64,000 nucleotides of DNA from Streptomyces sp. SS1-1 (GTDB taxonomy: Bacteria > Actinomycetota > Actinomycetes > Streptomycetales > Streptomycetaceae). This document shows, piece after piece, positions 53,141-63,000 of the stretch; the first letter of the stretch is position 1, and every line of letters starts with the position of its first letter. The DNA is taken from positions 372,001-436,000 of the forward strand of contig NZ_WBXN01000004.1 of NCBI RefSeq assembly GCF_008973465.1. The letters are read 5' to 3'. The position numbers and the translations under genes were made by a program. The notes beneath the pieces are model-generated. The model saw only the letters and a list, made by a program, of their open reading frames with translations. It was not told the DNA's origin and searched no databases.

Positions 53141-55447
53141 TCAGGTCTGCGGGGCGCCCACCCGCGCGGGCTCGAGCCGGACCACGATCGACTTGGACGT
53201 CGGCTGGTTGCTGTGGTCGGCCACACTGTCCAGCGGCACCAGCAGATTGGTCTCCGGGTAGTACGCGGCGGCGCAACCCCGGGCCGTGGGGTACGGGACG
53301 ACGCGGAAGTCCTCGGCGCGCCGCTCGACGTCGTCGGACCAGACGCTCACCAGGTCGACATGCTCGCCGTCGCTGAGCCCGAGTGCGCGCACGTCGTCCG
53401 GGTTGACGAGGACGACACGGCGGCTGCCGTGGATGCCCCGGTACCGGTCGTTGGACGTGTACGGCACGGTGTTCCACTGGTCGTGCGAGCGCAGGGTCTG
53501 CAGCAGCAGGTGTCCCTCGGGGACGCGCGGCGCCTCGGCGCTGTTGCGGGTGAACAGGGCCCGGCCGGTGCCGGTGGAGTAGACGCCCTCGTTGACCGGG
53601 TTCATCAGCTGGATGCCGCCGGGGCGGGACACCCGCCGGTTGTAGTCCTCGAAGCCGGGGACGATCCGGGCGATGTGGTCGCGGATCACGCCGTAGTCCG
53701 CTTCGAACCGCTCCCAGGCGATGTCGGGCTTGTCGCCGAGGGTGCGGCGGGCCAGCCGGCACAGGATGGCGACGTCGCTGAGCAGCAGCGAGGACGCGGG
53801 CCGCAGCCGTCCCCGTGAGGTGTGCACCTCACTCATCGAGTCCTCCACGGTCACGAACTGTTCGCCGGTCGCCTGCACGTCCTTCTCCGTGCGGCCGAGG
53901 GCGGGCAGGATGAGCGCGGTGTCGCCGCACACGGTGTGGGAGCGGTTGAGCTTGGTGGAGATGTGCGCGGTCAGCCGGCAGCGCCGTACGGCCCCCTCGG
54001 TGACCGTGCTGTCGGGGGTGGCGCGCACGAAGTTCCCGGCCAGGCCGAGGAAGAATTTCACCTTGCCCTCGCGCATCGCCCGGATCGCGTTGACCGAGTC
54101 GTAGCCGTGGGCGCGCGGCGGGTCGAAGCCGAACTCCTCCTTGAGCGCGTCGAGGAACGAGTCCGGCATCTGCTCCCAGATGCCCATGGTGCGGTCGCCC
54201 TGCACGTTGCTGTGCCCGCGCACCGGGCAGGCGCCGGTGCCGGCCCGGCCGACGTTGCCGCGCAGCAGCAGGAAGTTGACGATCTCCCGGATCGTCGGGA
54301 CGGCGTGCTTGTGCTGGGTGAGGCCCATCGCCCAGCAGACGACGACGCGTTCGCTGCGCAGCACCTCGTCGCGGACCTGCTCGATCTCCTCGCGGGTCAG
54401 TCCGGTGGCGGCGAGGACGTCGTTCCACTCGACGGTGCGGACGTGCCGGGCGAACTCCTCGAAACCGGTGGTGTCGGCGTCGATGAAGTCACGGTCCAGC
54501 ACCTCGCCGGGCCGGGCGTCCTCGGCCTCCAGGAGCAGCCGGTTGAGGGCCTGGAAGAGGGCGAGGTCACCGCCGTTGCGGATGCGCAGGAAGCGGTCGG
54601 CGATCTGGGTGCCCGGGCCGATGACGCCTCGGGGCTTCTGCGGGTTCTTGAACCGCAGCAGACCGGCCTCGGGGAGCGGGTTGACGGCGACGATGCGGGC
54701 GCCGTTGCGCTTGGCCTCTTCCAGGGCGGACAGCTGACGCGGATGGTTGGACCCGGGGTTCTGGCCCACCAGGAAGATCAGGTCGGCGTGGTGCAGGTCG
54801 TGGAGGCTGACCGTGCCCTTGCCGGTGCCCAGCGTCTCGTGCAGGGCGTATCCGCTGGACTCGTGGCAGAGGTTGCTGCAGTCGGGCAGGTTGTTGGTGC
54901 CCAGGGCGCGGGCGAACAGCTGCAGGACGAACGCCGCCTCGTTGCTCGCCCGGCCGGAGGTGTAGAACACGGCCTCGTCGGGGGTGTCGAGCGAGGTCAG
55001 CTCCTCGGCCATCAGCCCGACCGCGTCGTTCCAGCTGATCGGCTCGTAGTGGTCCGAGCCCGGCCGCTTGACCATCGGCTCGGTCAGCCGGCCCTGCTGG
55101 TTCAGCCAGGCGTCGGAGCGGCCGGCGAGGTCCGAGACGGAGTGCTCGCGGAAGAAGTCCGCGGCGATCCGCCGGGTCGTCGCCTCGTCGTTGATGTGCT
55201 TGGCGCCGTTCTCGCAGTACTCGTTGCGATGCCGGTGGCCGGGGGCCGGATCCGCCCAGGCGCAGCCGGGGCAGTCGATGCCGTCGACCTGGTTCATGGT
55301 CAGCAGGGTCGTGCCGGTGCGCCGGGCCGACGTCTCCTCCAGGGAGTACTCCATGGCGTGGACCACCGCGGGGACGCCCGCGGCCCACTTCTTGGGTGGA
55401 GTGACGGTCAGGTCCTCGTCCGGCTCGTCGCCGGGCGCCTTCTTCAT
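53141..55447 (-). CDS. FdhF/YdeP-family molybdopterin oxidoreductase
   Basis: The 768-residue protein matches the YdeP group of formate-dehydrogenase-like enzymes: DCPGCAWADP and EYCENGAKH supply the iron-sulfur cysteines near residues 58-77, followed by the bis-MGD domains (FYTSGRASNEAAF, NLCHESSGYAL, LVGQNPGSNHPR) and the C-terminal dinucleotide-binding domain. Escherichia coli YdeP is linked to acid resistance; the substrate is not established. No FdhD or electron-transfer subunit gene adjoins it here. Confidence 0.9.
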   Translation of the reverse strand: MKKAPGDEPDEDLTVTPPKKWAAGVPAVVHAMEYSLEETSARRTGTTLLTMNQVDGIDCPGCAWADPAPGHRHRNEYCENGAKHINDEATTRRIAADFFREHSVSDLAGRSDAWLNQQGRLTEPMVKRPGSDHYEPISWNDAVGLMAEELTSLDTPDEAVFYTSGRASNEAAFVLQLFARALGTNNLPDCSNLCHESSGYALHETLGTGKGTVSLHDLHHADLIFLVGQNPGSNHPRQLSALEEAKRNGARIVAVNPLPEAGLLRFKNPQKPRGVIGPGTQIADRFLRIRNGGDLALFQALNRLLLEAEDARPGEVLDRDFIDADTTGFEEFARHVRTVEWNDVLAATGLTREEIEQVRDEVLRSERVVVCWAMGLTQHKHAVPTIREIVNFLLLRGNVGRAGTGACPVRGHSNVQGDRTMGIWEQMPDSFLDALKEEFGFDPPRAHGYDSVNAIRAMREGKVKFFLGLAGNFVRATPDSTVTEGAVRRCRLTAHISTKLNRSHTVCGDTALILPALGRTEKDVQATGEQFVTVEDSMSEVHTSRGRLRPASSLLLSDVAILCRLARRTLGDKPDIAWERFEADYGVIRDHIARIVPGFEDYNRRVSRPGGIQLMNPVNEGVYSTGTGRALFTRNSAEAPRVPEGHLLLQTLRSHDQWNTVPYTSNDRYRGIHGSRRVVLVNPDDVRALGLSDGEHVDLVSVWSDDVERRAEDFRVVPYPTARGCAAAYYPETNLLVPLDSVADHSNQPTSKSIVVRLEPARVGAPQT

Positions 55448-55483
55448 CGCGAGTCGCCTCTCAGTCGTACGGTTCTCGGGGGC

Positions 55484-56002
55484 TCAGCCGTGGGGCCAGA
55501 ACGGCACTCCGCTGACGTTCCGCTCGGCCTCGGCGCGCCGCAGGCGGCCGCCGCGGATCGTGCCCCGCCAGGCCCCGCTCTCCTGCCCCAGCCCCTCGAT
55601 GTACTCCTTGAAGTGCCGCAGCTCGGTGGCCACGACCCGGCCGGCCAGCCGGGAGACGCCGGGGACCAGCCCGGCGGGGCCGTTCAGCCCGATCTCCATC
55701 CGCACGGTGAGGGCCGTACCGCCGTCCGGGGTGGGCGCGAACGAGACACGCCCCCGGTGCCCGGGCCGCTCGTCGAGGCTGCGCCAGACGAGGTGCGAGT
55801 CGGGTTCCTGCTCCACGATCTCGGCCTGGTAGGTCCCGCGCAGCGGGCCGACGGCGAGCGTCCAGGAGGTCATGGAGGGCTTGATCTGGTCCACCTCCCG
55901 CACCGTGGTCATGAAGCGCGGGAAGTGCTGGAACTGGGTCCACTGGTTGTACGCGGTGCGCACGGGCACCACGATCTCGATCGTCTGCTCGATACTGTGC
56001 AT
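55484..56002 (-). CDS. SRPBCC-family (START-like) lipid-binding protein
   Basis: The 172-residue protein begins HSIEQTIEIVVPVRTAYNQWTQFQHFP, the typical start of polyketide-cyclase/SRPBCC proteins, and continues with beta strands of the helix-grip fold (GRVSFAPTPDGGTALTVRM). The fold binds hydrophobic ligands. It lies 36 nt upstream of the YdeP gene on the same strand and may share its transcript. A longer start is possible but adds a Pro/Gly-rich leader. Confidence 0.83.
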   Translation of the reverse strand: MHSIEQTIEIVVPVRTAYNQWTQFQHFPRFMTTVREVDQIKPSMTSWTLAVGPLRGTYQAEIVEQEPDSHLVWRSLDERPGHRGRVSFAPTPDGGTALTVRMEIGLNGPAGLVPGVSRLAGRVVATELRHFKEYIEGLGQESGAWRGTIRGGRLRRAEAERNVSGVPFWPHG

Positions 56003-56126
56003 GGCCCACCCATCGACAGGCGCCTCGCCGTGTCCCGCCACACGAGGACGGCCCACCGGCGGAGGGGGCGCCGGATGAGCCGTTCCCGTACGGGCCACCC
56101 GACTACCCCTCGGAGACGGCCTCTAA

Positions 56127-57302
56127 CTAAAAGGCGTAGCGCACCCGCAGCCAGGGGGCGTGCCGGTCGATGAGGGCGCGCAGCGCCGTCACGGCGTCCC
56201 CCTTGATCCCGTTGCGGTAGCGGACGTTGCGGGCGCCGTTCTGCGACCGCTTGGCCTGCTGGATCTCCGGTCGCCACAGGACGTCCTCGGCGCGGGGGTG
56301 CCAGCCGAGGTTGACCTCGTGCAGTTCCTCGTTGTGGGTCAGCATGATCACCTCGGCGGCGGCCTGCTCCTTGACCCGCGCGGGCAGCACGTCGTCCAGG
56401 TGGCGCAGCAGATCGGCCCAGGCGTCCTCCCAGCCGGGCCGTACGACGACGGGTGAGAGGTTGAAGTGCACCTCGTAGCCGGCGTCGAGGAAGTCCGCCG
56501 CGGCGGCGATACGGTCCGCGACCGGCGAGGTGCGCACGTCGAGGAGCCGGGAGTCGTCCGGCGGCATCACCGAGAAGCGGACGCGGGTCCGGCCGCGGGG
56601 GTCGAGGTCCAGCAGGTCGGGGTTGACGAACTTGGTGGCGAAGGACGCCTTGGCGGTGGGCCACTGCCGGAAGGCGTGCACCAGGTCGGCGGTGTTGTCG
56701 CAGATCAGGGCGTCCACGGAGCAGTCACCGTTTTCGCCGATGTCGTACACCCAGGCCTCGGCGTCGCACTGGTTCGGCTCGGGCTTGGGTCCCTGCCTGG
56801 TGATGTGCCGGGCCAGGTGGGCGATGATCCGGTCGATATTGGTGAAGACGGTGATGGGGTTGGCGTAGCCCTTGCGGCGGGGCACGTAGCAGTAGGCGCA
56901 GGCCATCGCGCAGCCGTTGGAGGGGCCGGGGGCGATCCAGTCCGCCGAGCGGCCGTTGGGCCGGGTGGTGAGGGTCTTCTTCTCGCCGAGCACGAGCGTC
57001 TCGCCCTTGACCCGCACCCAGCGGTCGATGTTGCCCTCGTTGCCGTGCAGGCCCGGGATGCGCCAGTGCGAGTCGACCGGGACGACCTCGGCGTCGGGGT
57101 ACCGGGCGATGATCTGCCGCCCGCGCGGGGAGGCCGCGGCGGCCGGCTCGGCGTAGATCTCCCGGACGGGCAGCAGTCGGCGGGCCCCGGCGGAGGTCCG
57201 GAACGCGGAGTGCCGCTCGGCCGGGGCGGGGGCGGGCCCGAGAGCGTCCAGTCCGAACAGGGTGCCGGAGTCGTCGTCCGGGAGGCCGGAGGCGTGGTGC
57301 AT
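56127..57302 (-). CDS. Spore-photoproduct-lyase-like radical SAM protein
   Basis: The 391-residue protein has the radical SAM cluster C131-x3-C135-x2-C138 (CAMACAYCYVPRRKGYANP), and ANPITVFTNIDRI and NEELHEVNLGWHPRAEDVLW resemble the spore photoproduct lyase family. True SPL repairs the thymine lesion in endospore DNA. Streptomyces makes no endospores, so this relative may act on another DNA or RNA lesion. GGAAG lies 6 nt before the ATG. Confidence 0.84.
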   Translation of the reverse strand: MHHASGLPDDDSGTLFGLDALGPAPAPAERHSAFRTSAGARRLLPVREIYAEPAAAASPRGRQIIARYPDAEVVPVDSHWRIPGLHGNEGNIDRWVRVKGETLVLGEKKTLTTRPNGRSADWIAPGPSNGCAMACAYCYVPRRKGYANPITVFTNIDRIIAHLARHITRQGPKPEPNQCDAEAWVYDIGENGDCSVDALICDNTADLVHAFRQWPTAKASFATKFVNPDLLDLDPRGRTRVRFSVMPPDDSRLLDVRTSPVADRIAAAADFLDAGYEVHFNLSPVVVRPGWEDAWADLLRHLDDVLPARVKEQAAAEVIMLTHNEELHEVNLGWHPRAEDVLWRPEIQQAKRSQNGARNVRYRNGIKGDAVTALRALIDRHAPWLRVRYAF

Positions 57303-57518
57303 GGGTGCTTCCGTTCGCTCGCCGTGGGGGGCGGCCGCCGAGGGCGCCGGGCTCGGCCCGGCAGCGGGCCGCCGATTCAACTGTACGGGCCATGTACCGG
57401 CCACGCGGGGTGGCGCACGGTCGCCGTGCGTGAGGCCGCCGTGCGTGAGGTCGCCGGGCCGGGGCATACGCGGGAAGCCACCCCCACCGGCGAATCCCTA
57501 CTTCCGAGGAGGCACCAC

Positions 57519-57695
57519 GTGCTGGGCATCATCGCGGCGGTCCTGTTCTTCATCTCCTTCCTGATCAACGCGGCGGACATCGCCACCAACGACGTCTTCA
57601 CGTCGGTCAACTTCATGCTGATCGGCCTCATGCTGCTCGCCCTGCACGTGGCGGGGATAGGCAGCGGCTGGGCGGCGCGCGGCCGCCGCCGCTGA
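57519..57695 (+). CDS. Small two-helix membrane protein, 58 aa
   Basis: The short product starts at a GTG 6 nt after GAGGAGG and has two membrane helices (LGIIAAVLFFISFLINA and FMLIGLMLLALHVAGIG) with a basic C-terminus (RGRRR). The strong ribosome site supports it as a real gene. Similar small proteins are common in Streptomyces; the function is unknown. It converges on the sensor phosphatase-like gene. Confidence 0.75.
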   Translation: MLGIIAAVLFFISFLINAADIATNDVFTSVNFMLIGLMLLALHVAGIGSGWAARGRRR

Positions 57696-57714
57696 CGCCG
57701 CGGCGGGGGCGCCG

Positions 57715-59787
57715 TCACAGGGCCTGCTCGGCCCAGATCGTCTTGCCCGGCGCGGCCGGCCTGGTCCCCCACGCCTGCGCCAGCTGGGCGACGATGAACA
57801 GGCCGCGCCCGCCCTCGTCGACGGTGCCCGCGTGGCGCAGGTGCGGGGCGGCCGTGTCGGCGTCCCGCACCTCGCAGGTGAGGGTGCGGCCGCGGATCAG
57901 CCGCAGCTCGATGGGCGGGCGTCCGTACCGCAGGGCGTTGGTGACGAGCTCGCTGGCGATGAGCTGGGTGTTGTAGGCGGTCTCCTCGTCCACGCCCCAC
58001 GTCGTGAGCTGGTCGCGGGTGCGGCGCCGGAGCGCGGACACGGCCGTCGGGTCGGGGTCGAGCGGCCAGATCGCGCACTGGTCGGCCGGGAAGGCCCGGG
58101 TCCGCGCGATGATCACCGCCGCGTCCCGGACGCCCATCCCGGCCGGCAGCGCGTAGACGAGGTCGTCGCACAGCTCCTGCAGCGGGCGGTCGCCGTAGTG
58201 GGACACCGCGGCCAGCGGGCCGGGGCGCTCGGCGAGGTACGCGGTGAGCAGCGGGTCGCTGGTGAACACCAGGACGCTGCCGGCCGGTACGCCGACGTCC
58301 ACGGCCGCGAACGGGGCGCCCTCGACGCTCCCGAGGCGGGGCCCGGCCGGGGTGTCGAGCAGCGAGACCGTGCCGTCCGGGCGGACGACCAGCGGCGCCA
58401 GATGGCCGGCGGCCGCCGCCGTGCAGCTTCCGGTCAGCGGGTCGTGGACCGCGTACACGCAGTCGGCGGTCAGTTCCTCCTGGCGCAGGGGGTCGCCGAG
58501 CGGCAGCCGCGCCCGTTCGGCGGCGAGCCGGGACGCGGTGTCGTGGAGCCGGGCGAGGAGTTCGTCCGGGGTCAGGTCGAACGCCGACAGCGAGCGGATG
58601 GCGGTGCGCAGCTGGCCCATGGTGGCGGCTGCCTCCAGGCCGCGCCCGGAGACCTTGCCCACGACGATGGCGGTGCGGGCGCTCGACAGGGCGGTCGTGT
58701 CGTACCAGGCGCCGGGGTCGGCTCCGGTGAGGGAGAGGTAGGCGGTCTCCAGCCATGCCTGGGCCTCGGGGCGGCGGGGCAGCAGCTGCCGCTGGACCGT
58801 GGCGGCGATCGTGTGCTCGCGCGTGTAGCGCCGCGCGTTGTCGAGGCACAGCGCGGTGTGGGTGCCCACCTCCATCGCGAGGGCCCGGTCCTCCTCGTCG
58901 AAGACGGGTGAGCGGTCGGCGCGGTAGAGGCTGACGAGACCGAGGGCCGCGTCCCGCAGGGCCAGCGGGACGACGAGCAGCGAGTGGCCCCGCGCGGAGT
59001 CCACGGCCCGTGCGAGGGCGGGGTCCGCGGCGAGCCAGGGGGCGTCCGGGCCGAGCCGGACCATGCGGGGGCTCAGATCGGCCAGGGCCTGGGTGAACGG
59101 CGTCGGGTCCGCGAGGCGGCGGACGTCGCCGACCGCGTGGATCTGCCGCACCGCGCCCTCGACCGCGCTGCGGAAGGCGGTGCGCATCACGAGGGTGCCG
59201 ATGGGGGCGTTGGCGAGGGGCGGGTCATCGCCGCGGATGACGGCGTCCTCCACCTCGACGGTCACCAGGTCCGCGAAGTCCGGCACCAGGATCGAGGCGA
59301 GCTCCTCGCCGATGACGACCGGGTCCAGGTTCCGGCCGACGCGTTCCCGCACCCGGTCCAGCATGCGGGTCCTGGCGTGGGCGCGTTCCCGCTCGGTGAC
59401 GTCGACGGCGATGACCCCGACCCCGAGCACCTTCCCCTCAGAACCCTGCAGACGCAGCGCGTTGATCTCGAACGTGCGCTCAAGGGGCGCCTCGTCGACC
59501 AGGGCCCGGACGACATGGCTCAGCAGGGGCGTACCGGTGTCGAGGACGTCCTTCAGCAGCGCCTCGACATCGGCGTCGACGAGACGGTAGACGTCCCTGG
59601 CGCGCTGCCCCCGGATCTCGTCGAGGCTGACGCCGCGCATCCAGGGTGCCGCGGTGTTGACGCGGACCACGCGCAGGTCGGGGTCGACGAGGTGGAGCCC
59701 GATCGGGGACTGGGTGAACAGTGCCTCCAGCATCGAGGCCGCCGCCTGGTCGACATGGCCGAGGGGATCGTTGCCCAAGGGTCCCAT
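57715..59787 (-). CDS. PAS-GAF-SpoIIE-HATPase sensor with degenerate phosphatase domain
   Basis: The 690-residue protein has a PAS domain (about 15-135), a GAF domain (about 150-320), a SpoIIE-like domain (about 340-545) and a C-terminal RsbW-type HATPase (about 560-690: NTQLIASELVTNALRYG, DEGGRGLFIVAQL). In the SpoIIE-like domain, GGDWYD has become GAWYD, GDVxGHG is GKVSGRG, TDGLVE is TSDPLLT and the final DDA is RDA, so two main metal ligands are missing and it is probably inactive as a phosphatase. I placed the start at the ATG 3 nt after GGAGGTGG. Confidence 0.87.
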   Translation of the reverse strand: MGPLGNDPLGHVDQAAASMLEALFTQSPIGLHLVDPDLRVVRVNTAAPWMRGVSLDEIRGQRARDVYRLVDADVEALLKDVLDTGTPLLSHVVRALVDEAPLERTFEINALRLQGSEGKVLGVGVIAVDVTERERAHARTRMLDRVRERVGRNLDPVVIGEELASILVPDFADLVTVEVEDAVIRGDDPPLANAPIGTLVMRTAFRSAVEGAVRQIHAVGDVRRLADPTPFTQALADLSPRMVRLGPDAPWLAADPALARAVDSARGHSLLVVPLALRDAALGLVSLYRADRSPVFDEEDRALAMEVGTHTALCLDNARRYTREHTIAATVQRQLLPRRPEAQAWLETAYLSLTGADPGAWYDTTALSSARTAIVVGKVSGRGLEAAATMGQLRTAIRSLSAFDLTPDELLARLHDTASRLAAERARLPLGDPLRQEELTADCVYAVHDPLTGSCTAAAAGHLAPLVVRPDGTVSLLDTPAGPRLGSVEGAPFAAVDVGVPAGSVLVFTSDPLLTAYLAERPGPLAAVSHYGDRPLQELCDDLVYALPAGMGVRDAAVIIARTRAFPADQCAIWPLDPDPTAVSALRRRTRDQLTTWGVDEETAYNTQLIASELVTNALRYGRPPIELRLIRGRTLTCEVRDADTAAPHLRHAGTVDEGGRGLFIVAQLAQAWGTRPAAPGKTIWAEQAL

Positions 59788-60091
59788 CCACCTCCGAGGT
59801 CCGATCGCCACGCGCGCTCGGGGGTACGCCCCGTACAACAGGGTGCGCCCTGGGCGGCCACGCCGCACCCGCAGGGGCCGCGCGCCCGGCCTCTCCCCGT
59901 GTCACGAACATGACGGGTCGTCCAGCCGGCCGGACTTTGAACTCACTGATGACAAAGTATGGACGCGCACGGAGAAAGTCCCCTACGGTAACGGCGCAAC
60001 CGCAACGAGTACCACCTCTGCGCCTCTCCCGCGCGGGGGGTCACTCGACCGGAGAGCGATCCGGCGGCCTCCGGTCCGTTCTGGAGGACCG
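59788..60091. other. Divergent promoter region, no gene
   Basis: The gap between the sensor gene and the PA14/propeller gene contains a less G/C-rich patch (about 59935-59990) with CTTTG..CAAAG arms 13 nt apart and possible -35/-10 elements (TTGAAC, TATGGA). No LacI-type palindrome is visible and no open frame has coding character. Confidence 0.45.
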
Positions 60092-63000
60092 ATGCATCCA
60101 CGGTTGTTCCGCCGTGCCCGAAGAAGACTCACTCCCCTTCTCCTCGGCGCCCTGCTGGTCGGAGGCGTCCTGGCCGCGCCCCCGTCCGCCGCCGCCCCCG
60201 CCGACATCCCGCCACAGGAACCCGGCGTGACCCTGCGGGTGTTCGACACCCAGGTCCCGCTCAGCAAGCTGTGCACCCTCAAGCCCGGCCAGACACCGAA
60301 CCACGACAAGCTGATGCCGACCGTGGACTGGTCCACGACCGGCGACTTCGGCGGCTTCGGCGGCTTCGGCGACAACTTCTCGGCGGAGGTGTCCGGTTAC
60401 CTCGTGATCCCGGACGACGGCTCCTACGCCTTCCGGCTCACCAGCGACGACGGCTCACGGCTGACCATCGACGACCGGACCGTCATCGACCACGACGGTC
60501 TGCACGGAGCCGAACCGAAGGACGGATCGGTTCAGCTCACCGCCGGTTCGCACCCGTTCCGCATCGACTACTTCGAGCGGGGCGGCGACCAGCGCCTCGC
60601 ACTGGCCTGGAAACCACCCTCCGCGAGCGACTTCACCATCGTGCCGACGGAGGCGCTGAGCACGGACGCCGGCGTGGTCCGGGTGACCGCTCCCGGCCGC
60701 AAGGAGTGCGAGTCCGGCGCGGACAGCCCCGGCGACGGGCTGCCCCTGACGGACGTACGGCCCGACCTCACCCTCACCGACCTGCGCCCCGACGGCTTCG
60801 AACCGCAGGTCACCGGTATGGACTGGCTGCCCGACGGACGCCTGGCCATCAGCACCTGGGGCGGCTCGGAGACCACGACCGGCGAGGTGTACCTGCTGGG
60901 CAACGTCACCGGGGAGACCAGCCGCGACAAGGTGACCGTCAAGAAGGTGGCGAGCGGTCTGCGCGAGCCCATAGGCATCAAGTACGTCGACGGCTCCCTG
61001 TACGTGTCGCAGAAACACGAGCTGACCCGGCTCGTCGACAAGAACCGTGACTCGGTGACGGACGAGTACCGCACGGTGGCGACCTGGCCGTACGGCGGGA
61101 ACTTCCACGAGTTCGCGTTCGGCCTGCTGTACCGCGACGGCTACTTCTACGTGAACCTGTCCGTCGCCATCGACTACGGCGGCGCGACGACCACCCCGCA
61201 GCCGGCGCCCGGCCGGGGCACCACGTACCGGATCAACCGGAAGACCGGGAAGATCCAGCCGATCGCGGGCGGTCTGCGCACCCCCAACGGCATCGGCTGG
61301 GGGCCCGGCGGCGACATCTTCACCACCGACAACCAGGGCGGCTGGCTGCCCGCCTCCAAGCTGGTCCACATCAAGCGGGACCGCTTCTTCAACCACTACA
61401 CCGAGCCGTCCGGCCCCTTCGACGACCGACCGGTCACCGAACCGGTGCTGTGGCTGCCGCAGAACGAGATCGCCAACTCCCCCAGTACACCGCTGTATCT
61501 CACCAAGGGCCGGTTCGCCGGGCAGATGCTCATCGGCGACGTCACCTACGGCGGACTCCAGCGCGCCTACCTGGAGAAGGTGAAGGGCCAGTACCAGGGC
61601 GCGGTGTTCCGCTACACCCAGGGACTCGAAGCCGGCGTCAACCGGATCACGATGGGCCCGGACGGCGCCGTCTACGCGGGCGGGCTCGGCGCCGACGGCA
61701 ACTGGGGACAGGAGGGCAAGCTGAAGTTCGGGCTGCAGAAGCTCACTCCCAACGGCGGCAACACCTTCGACATCAAGGAGATGCGGGCTGTCCCCGGCGG
61801 CTTCGACCTGGAGTACACCCAGCCCCTGTCGCAGGAGACCGTGGACAAGCTCGCCTCCCGCTACCGGGCCGAACAGTGGCGGTACACGCCGACGTCGGAC
61901 TACGGCGGCCCGAAGATAGCCGAGGAGCGGCTGGACGTCCGCTCGGCGACCCTCGCCAAGAACGGACGGACCGTCCGGCTACGCCTCGACGGACTGAAAC
62001 CCGGCCGTGTCGTACACGTGCGCTCCCCGCGGCCGTTCGCCTCCGCGTCCGGCGAGAAGCTGTGGAGCACCGAGGCCTGGTACACGCTCAACGCCCTGCC
62101 GGGCGAACAGCCGCGGGCCGCCACGCTGTACGAGGCGGAGGAGGCACGCCTGACCGGGACGGCCGGGGTGAACCGGGACCACGGCGGCTACTCGGGCAGC
62201 GGCTTCGTCGACCGGTACGGCACCGAGGGCAAGGCGGCGACCACGTTCGACGTGACGGTGCCCAGGGCCGGCGACTACGACGTCGGCCTGCGCTACTCCA
62301 ACGGCCCCAACCCCTTCCAGGGCACCAAGGCCCTCTCCCTGTACGCCAACGGCAAGAGGCTGCGCCAGACGAGGCTTCCCTCGACCGGCGACTGGGAGAC
62401 CTGGTCCACCCGGACGGAACGGGTCACCCTGAAGAAGGGGCACAACACCGTCGCGTACCGCTTCGACGCCGGTGACGACGGGCACGTCAACCTGGACCTG
62501 ATCACGGTCCGCCCGCACGGCGCGCGCGTCACCCTCTTCGACGGCACCGCCGCGTCGCAGAGCCAGTGGCAGCACACCGACGGACGCGTCACCGAATGGC
62601 CCCTCACCGAGGGGAAGTCGATGGAGGTGTGCTGCGGCGACCTGCGCAGCAAGGAGGCGTACCAGGACTTCGCACTGCATGTGGAGTTCCGGGTGCCGCA
62701 CCTGCCCGACGACGTCACGGGCCAGGACCGGGGCAACAGCGGCGTCTACCTCCAGGACCGCTACGAGGTCCAGATCCTCGACTCGTACGGTGACACGACG
62801 CTCGACACGAACGAGGCCGGCGCGATCTACGAGAAGAAGGCGCCGGACGTCAACGCGGCCACCGCGCCGGAGACCTGGCAGTCGTACGACATCACCTTCC
62901 GCGCGGCCCGCTACGACACCGACGGCACCAAGACGGCAGACGCGCGCGTCACCGTCGTCTGGAACGGCAGGAAGGTCCACGACGACGTCGCGATCGACGG

